In this document: in pieces, positions 25,591-29,027 of the stretch
Numbering within the stretch: position 1 is the stretch's first letter
Layout of the letters: every line of letters begins with the position of its first letter
Assembly: GCA_035295665.1 (NCBI GenBank)
Contig: DATGIQ010000237.1
Span: forward strand, 1 to 29,027
Reading direction: 5' to 3'
DNA from: DATGIQ01 sp035295665
GTDB taxonomy: Bacteria; Planctomycetota; Planctomycetia; Gemmatales; Gemmataceae
Length of the DNA stretch: 29,027 nucleotides
The notes under the pieces: generated by a model
Database searches by the model: none
What the model was told of the DNA's origin: nothing
The model's input: the letters and a program-made list of their open reading frames with translations, nothing else
Translations under genes and position numbers: made by a program

Positions 25591-25690
25591 CCTGGGCAAC
25601 ATCCAGCGCAAGGGTAAGAAAGTGACGCGCGAGCTGCTGCTCACCAAGCCCGCGCACGAAGCTCTCGACCATTACATGGGGTGCGAGTAG
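25577..25690 (+). pseudogene. Integrase fragment truncated by MITE insertion
   Basis: In a frame different from the preceding gene, this stretch reads LLGKYLGNIQRKGKKVTREL then LLTKPAHEALDHYMGCE and stop. It aligns with residues 213-246 of the intact integrase (YKGKHLVDVKRKGKLRTARL, then FIPKDAREALDAYL), including the catalytic-domain lysine in the beta-hairpin. Only about 35 residues remain. The last bases, including the TAG stop, belong to the left inverted repeat of the MITE, so that insertion ends the frame. Confidence 0.7.
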
Positions 25691-25892
25691 CATTGGAACA
25701 GAAAACCGGCGTAAGCGCCGCAAGCGCCGGGAATTCTCGGTTTCTGCCGCGTGTGAGTGAACAGCTCTCGCGAGACCCTATGTGGCACTGGTCACGCGGC
25801 CACGAGGTCAGTCGGATAGGCCGCTGGCGTCAAAAATTGGCAAATAGGCTGGCAAAGACTCCTTGTGCCGGTTTTCTGTTCCAATGCTACTC
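25685..25892. mobile_element. 208-bp MITE with perfect 26-bp terminal inverted repeats
   Basis: The left end (25685-25710, GAGTAGCATTGGAACAG then AAAACCGGC) is the exact reverse complement of 25867-25892. The 156 bp between the arms encode nothing recognisable. Short length, perfect inverted ends and no coding capacity define a miniature inverted-repeat element, presumably moved in trans by a transposase elsewhere. No clear target-site duplication is visible. Two related solo ends lie at 17453 and 17620. Confidence 0.82.
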
Positions 25893-26050
25893 ACGGGCCG
25901 GGTTAAGGTGGAAGGTGACAGCGCAGATATTGGTGCTATCCATTATTGCTTCCGCCTCTTCCCGAACGTGTTCTTCGGACGCGCCGGCGCTCCAACCTCA
26001 GCCAGATAAGTTGCTCAGAAGCGCTGACTGTAGCTGTCCCGGTGCGGCGC
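25893..26050. other. Intergenic stretch between MITE and TIR gene
   Basis: This holds the 3' side of the TIR-domain gene. I see no terminator with a T-run, no ORF and no continuation of the integrase fragment interrupted by the MITE. Confidence 0.4.
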
Positions 26051-26722
26051 TCAGAGAACCGACCCCGGCGTCTTGCGATCCTCACGGATCGTGCCAGCAC
26101 CTTTGCTGCCGAGGGCACAACCATCATGCCAATCCTCCCCGCATGCAGAGCACTGTTTTGCCATCATTGTGCGCAGGACCGCTTTACATCGGGGGCACCG
26201 TGCGGCGGGTACTACTCCGCGTGCGACTGCTGCACGGGCGACGCGATGGGCTTCATTCATGTAACCCCACTTCAACTCTTCGATGACGAGCCTGGTCAAC
26301 GCCTTTGTCAATTGGGCACGCTTCCACCATAATAGCCGCCAGAGCACGGGAAAACGCAAGCACCAGCGAAGATCAGCGATTAAGGGACGGAGTCCGGTCA
26401 CTGCATGGATGTGGCCGAGTTCTTCGGGAAGCGGGGTGTCGTCCAGCAGCACAGGAAGAATCTTGACACGAGTCGCGAAGGCAAGCCGCCATTCCCTTTC
26501 GACGTGTTCCGAACCCGCCGCGTGTTTGCTCCAGCAAAGAACCAGCACGGCGGCATGCCGAATCACGTCGGAATGTGTCTCCAGCCAGGGCAGTCCAGGC
26601 GGGGTATCACGAAAGTCGATGAAAGCGGCGTAGTTGAGATCCTGTTGGGACTCAATGCCCGCCCTCACAATCTCACGGTCTTTGTTGCTGTAGCTCACGA
26701 ATACGGATTGTGGCCTCCCCAC
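26051..26722 (-). CDS. TIR-domain protein with C-terminal zinc ribbon
   Basis: This is a 223-residue protein. Residues 6-118 are a TIR domain: SVFVSYSNKDREIV (beta-A and BB region), FIDFRDTPPGLPW, VLVLCWSKHAAGSEHVEREW and ILPVLLDDTPLPEEL. Glu77 in HVEREW is at the position of the NADase glutamate of catalytic TIRs, so NAD+ cleavage or cyclisation is plausible. A Trp/Arg-rich helical segment (FPVLWRLLWWKRAQL) follows, then a four-cysteine zinc ribbon, CPRC-x11-CSAC (about 176-194). GTG at 26722 is chosen because GGAGGG sits 7 nt upstream; ATG at 26758 adds 12 residues but has no such site. It lies between a MITE and an IS110 remnant with no obvious partner. A role in phage defence is possible but unproven. 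Confidence 0.8.
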   Translation of the reverse strand: MGRPQSVFVSYSNKDREIVRAGIESQQDLNYAAFIDFRDTPPGLPWLETHSDVIRHAAVLVLCWSKHAAGSEHVEREWRLAFATRVKILPVLLDDTPLPEELGHIHAVTGLRPLIADLRWCLRFPVLWRLLWWKRAQLTKALTRLVIEELKWGYMNEAHRVARAAVARGVVPAARCPRCKAVLRTMMAKQCSACGEDWHDGCALGSKGAGTIREDRKTPGSVL

Positions 26723-26768
26723 GTCGAAACCCTCCGATCGCCGAAAGAATCCATGCAAGCCGTGGGGT

Positions 26769-26790
26769 GTGGTAGCTTGGAAGTTACCAC
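26769..26790. other. Hairpin in the left non-coding part of the IS110 remnant
   Basis: GTGGTA (26769-26774) pairs with TACCAC (26785-26790) around a 10-base loop, about 35 bp before the transposase start. In IS110-group elements this region encodes the structured guide (bridge) RNA. Whether this hairpin is part of such an RNA is inference. Confidence 0.35.
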
Positions 26791-26826
26791 GCGACCAAAC
26801 CCCGTCACCCCACGAGGAGCTTGCAC

Positions 26827-27000
26827 ATGCAGACGAACACGACCAAGTCCGCGACTGCCACCGAACCTATTCTGGCTATCGATCTTGGAAAGTACAAGAG
26901 CGTGGTGCGCGTGTATCGCTTGGCAGGGGTCACTCCTCGGAAGGGAAATTATTGCACGCTAAGGCATCAGCCATTCGGCGCAACGTCTTGCCTCGATTGA
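26827..27000 (+). pseudogene. N-terminal fragment of an IS110-family transposase
   Basis: A 57-residue frame begins MQTNTTKSATATEPILAIDL and continues GKYKSVVRVYRLAG. ILAIDLGKYKSVV is the first RuvC-like (DEDD) strand of IS110-family transposases, with the first catalytic Asp in AIDLG. GAGGAG lies 8 nt before the ATG, so the original gene start is intact. Homology fades after RVYRLAG and a stop follows; intact family members have about 320-420 residues. The rest of the gene, including the C-terminal serine domain, is absent downstream. Confidence 0.75.
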
Positions 27001-27688
27001 AGAACGGTTGTTGGCAGTGATGCCACCTTGGATGCCCCGAAAGCGTCGTTTCCGGCCACCAGCTCGGGCATCCCGTAGCAAACGGACAGAAAACAACGGC
27101 AAGGCGCAACTCGGTAATCCCCGCGCTCTGCACCACCGTTTATGCGACCCTCCTTCGAGACCCTCCTCAGTGAGCGAGGACAAATCATGCCGGATGCGGT
27201 TCATGCAAGCAACGCTCAGTTCATGGACTACCGCTGGTCTGGCCGACGGTCGTAGGATAAAAGAGAGTGGCACGAACGCTCCTGCGTGCGGAATGGGTTG
27301 GCTGCAGCCGGCGCTCGGTCGCTGCCCAGGAAAAGGCCTGGGTCGGCGAATCCGCCCTGCCCACGAAGCCGGCCAAAGACATCGCGTTCGGCAACGTGGT
27401 GGCCGGCAAATAGGTGTACTTGCGTCGTATTAGCCTCCACGAACCAGTAACAGGTCTCGCCTGTCTTTGTTACAGCGACACAGGATCAGGTTGTCACCTG
27501 GTAACGAGGCCATGAGCAACACCCGCGGGCCATCCGGCACCTTCTAAGGGGTCACGGCCACGATAACGTGCACCTTGGCAGCGGTTGGAGCGAAATCTGA
27601 GGAGCCGGTTATACGTACGCGAGGCGGTGGTCGCGGAACGCATTTATCGTTAACGAAAAATTAACGGGGACGGGGGTAGTCTTGATGG
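27001..27688. other. Gene-poor junction between the island and the pilin gene
   Basis: No complete gene is apparent in these 688 bp. A plus-strand frame at 27261-27413 ends EKAWVGESALPTKPAKDIAF then GNVVAGK and stop. It reads like the tail of a real protein but I do not recognise it, and it is closed upstream by TAA. Beyond it the sequence has several frames with stops and no domain. Just before the pilin gene comes an AT-rich stretch with CGTTAACGAAAAATTAACG, unlike the rest of the window. It may contain the pilin promoter or mark a junction. Confidence 0.45.
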
Positions 27689-28501
27689 ATGCATCGCCCC
27701 TCCCGCCACGGTTTCACCCTGATCGAACTTTCGATCGTGCTCGTCATCATCGGGCTGATTATCGGCGGCGTGCTGGTCGGGCGGGAGCTGATCCATGTGG
27801 CGGCGGTGCGCGCCCAGATTACGCAAATCGGCGAAATCAACACCGCAGTCAATGAATCCCAGACCAAATATAGCTGCCTGTCCGGAGATTGCTACAATGC
27901 CACCGCCTTTTTCGCAAACGTGACTAACGGCAACGGGGATGGGCGGATTGCGGGCTACTGCACCAGCGACGGCGCTACCCCGTCGGAGGTTCCTTATCTC
28001 AATGGGTTCTATTGCCAACTCTGGGGCGTTCAGGCGCCTGAGTGGTTTCACGCCTACGATCATCTGGCGGCGGCCGGGCTGGTCAAGCTGCCCCGCTATG
28101 ATGAAACAGACGCCACCAATAACCATGGCGGCGGCGCCTATTACCAGCAGGCGCTGAGAGCGGGAAACTACAAGCCCTCGGCCCATGTATATGCAGGCCA
28201 GGCGGGCGTCGTATTCGGCTACGAGCCGGGCGGCCACCGCATCCGGCTCGGAGCATGCACCCTTGCAGACTGGGGGGTGCAGGTCGTCGTCTTCGGCTGC
28301 GCGCCGCCTCCCTCCGACTTGCTGTCCATCGACGCCAAGCTGGACGACGGCAGCCTCACTACCGGGCGGGCATTTATTACCGACCAAATCTATCTCTACG
28401 ACTACGAGGTGGGCGGCTACGATGAAAGAGGCTATTGCACCGGCGGGGGGCTGGCTACCGACGACGGCGAATGCGCCTGGTCGATCAAAGCGGATTTTTA
28501 G
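27689..28501 (+). CDS. Prepilin-type (type IV pilin/pseudopilin-like) protein
   Basis: This is a 270-residue protein. It opens with a class III signal: MHRPSRHG, then FTLIELSIVLVIIGLIIGG. The prepilin peptidase should cut after Gly8, leaving Phe at +1 and the conserved Glu at +5, followed by a hydrophobic assembly helix. The remaining 230 residues form a globular domain with at least eight cysteines (CLSGDC, GYC, FYC, GAC, FGC, GYC, GEC), suggesting disulfides outside the cell. This size fits a minor pilin or pseudopilin of type IV pili or type II secretion, but no assembly genes are near. The ribosome binding site is poor. It ends 22 bp from the convergent neighbour. The text does not look planctomycete-like; origin from another phylum is suspected. 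Confidence 0.78.
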   Translation: MHRPSRHGFTLIELSIVLVIIGLIIGGVLVGRELIHVAAVRAQITQIGEINTAVNESQTKYSCLSGDCYNATAFFANVTNGNGDGRIAGYCTSDGATPSEVPYLNGFYCQLWGVQAPEWFHAYDHLAAAGLVKLPRYDETDATNNHGGGAYYQQALRAGNYKPSAHVYAGQAGVVFGYEPGGHRIRLGACTLADWGVQVVVFGCAPPPSDLLSIDAKLDDGSLTTGRAFITDQIYLYDYEVGGYDERGYCTGGGLATDDGECAWSIKADF

Positions 28502-28523
28502 AGATACTCTGCAAAAAACCCCT

Positions 28524-29027
28524 TTATCGAACTTCGCCAATCGACTGGATGGTGCGTTTTCCTTTGTCGGTAAGCGTGCGCTGTTGCCGTCTGCTGTGCG
28601 GGCGCTCGGGGATAGTCAAGGTAATAAGGCCGAGCGCGTCCAGGCGGTCGAGTGCTTTGCGCAGACTGCCGCTGGCCGTTTTGTGGCCCAGAGCGGTGAC
28701 GATATCTTTGACTGCGCGAGGGCCACGGAGCAAAGCCCGCAGAATGCGTAGCTCGGTGTCGGTGAATACGCTCACTCGGTCTTCAACTCCGGCCTTAACT
28801 CCGGCCTCAACTGCAGCCTGGGCAAACGCGGGGTGGATCGGCAGTTCGAGGCGGAAGAAGGTGCGCTCCTCGTCGGTAATGAGCTGCGGCGGCGGCGAGC
28901 CGTTGTGGGCCATGGCTTCGCGCATCTTGGGGATGCCGGTGCACCGTCCTTCGGTCAGGTCGAGTTCTTTGAGGAAGTCGCCGATGCGGCGATTGCGGTA
29001 ACGCCGCGAGACGATGCGTTCTTTCTG
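28524..29027 (-). CDS. C-terminal part of an ATP-binding, RecG/AlbA_2-like transcriptional regulator, cut by window edge
   Basis: The minus-strand frame is open from the window end to the TAA at 28524, giving about 167 residues without a true start. It begins SRRYRNRRIGDFLKELDLTE and GRCTGIPKMREAMAHNG, then SPPPQLITDEERTFFRLELP. This is the end of the C-terminal ATP-binding (HATPase_c_4-like) domain of the AlbA_2/Divergent-AAA_4 protein group, often called RecG-like regulators. A winged-helix domain follows (FTDTELRILRALLRGPRAV, ALGHKTASGSLRKALDRLD, LGLITLTIPERPHS), typical of DNA binding. Such proteins are common in accessory regions and are thought to be transcriptional regulators. The N-terminal AlbA_2 domain would lie beyond the window. 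Confidence 0.82.
   Translation of the reverse strand, partial: QKERIVSRRYRNRRIGDFLKELDLTEGRCTGIPKMREAMAHNGSPPPQLITDEERTFFRLELPIHPAFAQAAVEAGVKAGVEDRVSVFTDTELRILRALLRGPRAVKDIVTALGHKTASGSLRKALDRLDALGLITLTIPERPHSRRQQRTLTDKGKRTIQSIGEVR

Overview
The window looks like a planctomycete chromosome segment, most likely from the Gemmata relatives. The indications are: secreted proteins with an N-terminal LEDR motif (ERLEDRLAPT, EFLEDRTVPS); a Ser/Thr kinase fused to TPRs through one membrane helix; an ECF sigma factor of the type common in that phylum; a PEP-CTERM protein; a Uma2 nuclease-fold protein; and the GlmU-like nucleotidyltransferase/acyltransferase fusion. No rRNA, tRNA or CRISPR array was found by eye.

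Positions 1-17445 are dense, mostly housekeeping genes. In order they are: an ECF sigma factor cut by the window start (minus), an exported alpha/beta hydrolase (plus), a GlmU-like sugar nucleotidyltransferase (minus), a small membrane-anchored protein (plus), a helical protein with a C-terminal membrane anchor (minus) and a CaiB/BaiF CoA-transferase (plus). A minus-strand run follows: Uma2 protein, ABC ATPase, FtsX-type permease. Next come thrC and dapB (minus), which join the threonine and lysine branches of the aspartate family and end at a clear intrinsic terminator. A secreted amidase, a YWTD beta-propeller PEP-CTERM protein and a UvrD-like helicase (all plus) close the region. The last two overlap by ATGA, and the propeller gene has its Shine-Dalgarno inside a perfect hairpin.

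Positions 17446-20543 hold repeat ends, the remnant of a Tn3-family transposase and the large kinase-TPR protein (minus).

Positions 20696 to about 27640 are an accessory region. It has an intact tyrosine recombinase with an inverted repeat over its start, a broken LEDR-protein head, and two intact LEDR secreted proteins that share a C-terminal module and a 79-bp DNA duplication running past the stop codon. It also has a group II intron-like fragment, an integrase fragment cut by a 208-bp MITE with perfect 26-bp inverted ends, a TIR-domain protein with a C-terminal zinc ribbon, and an IS110-type transposase head. Gene density is low and most mobile elements are broken, so this is a site of repeated insertion.

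Positions 27650-29027 hold a type IV pilin-like/pseudopilin protein and the C-terminal part of an ATP-binding transcriptional-regulator-like protein. Neither resembles the rest in style. This end may be a separate horizontal insertion or an assembly join.
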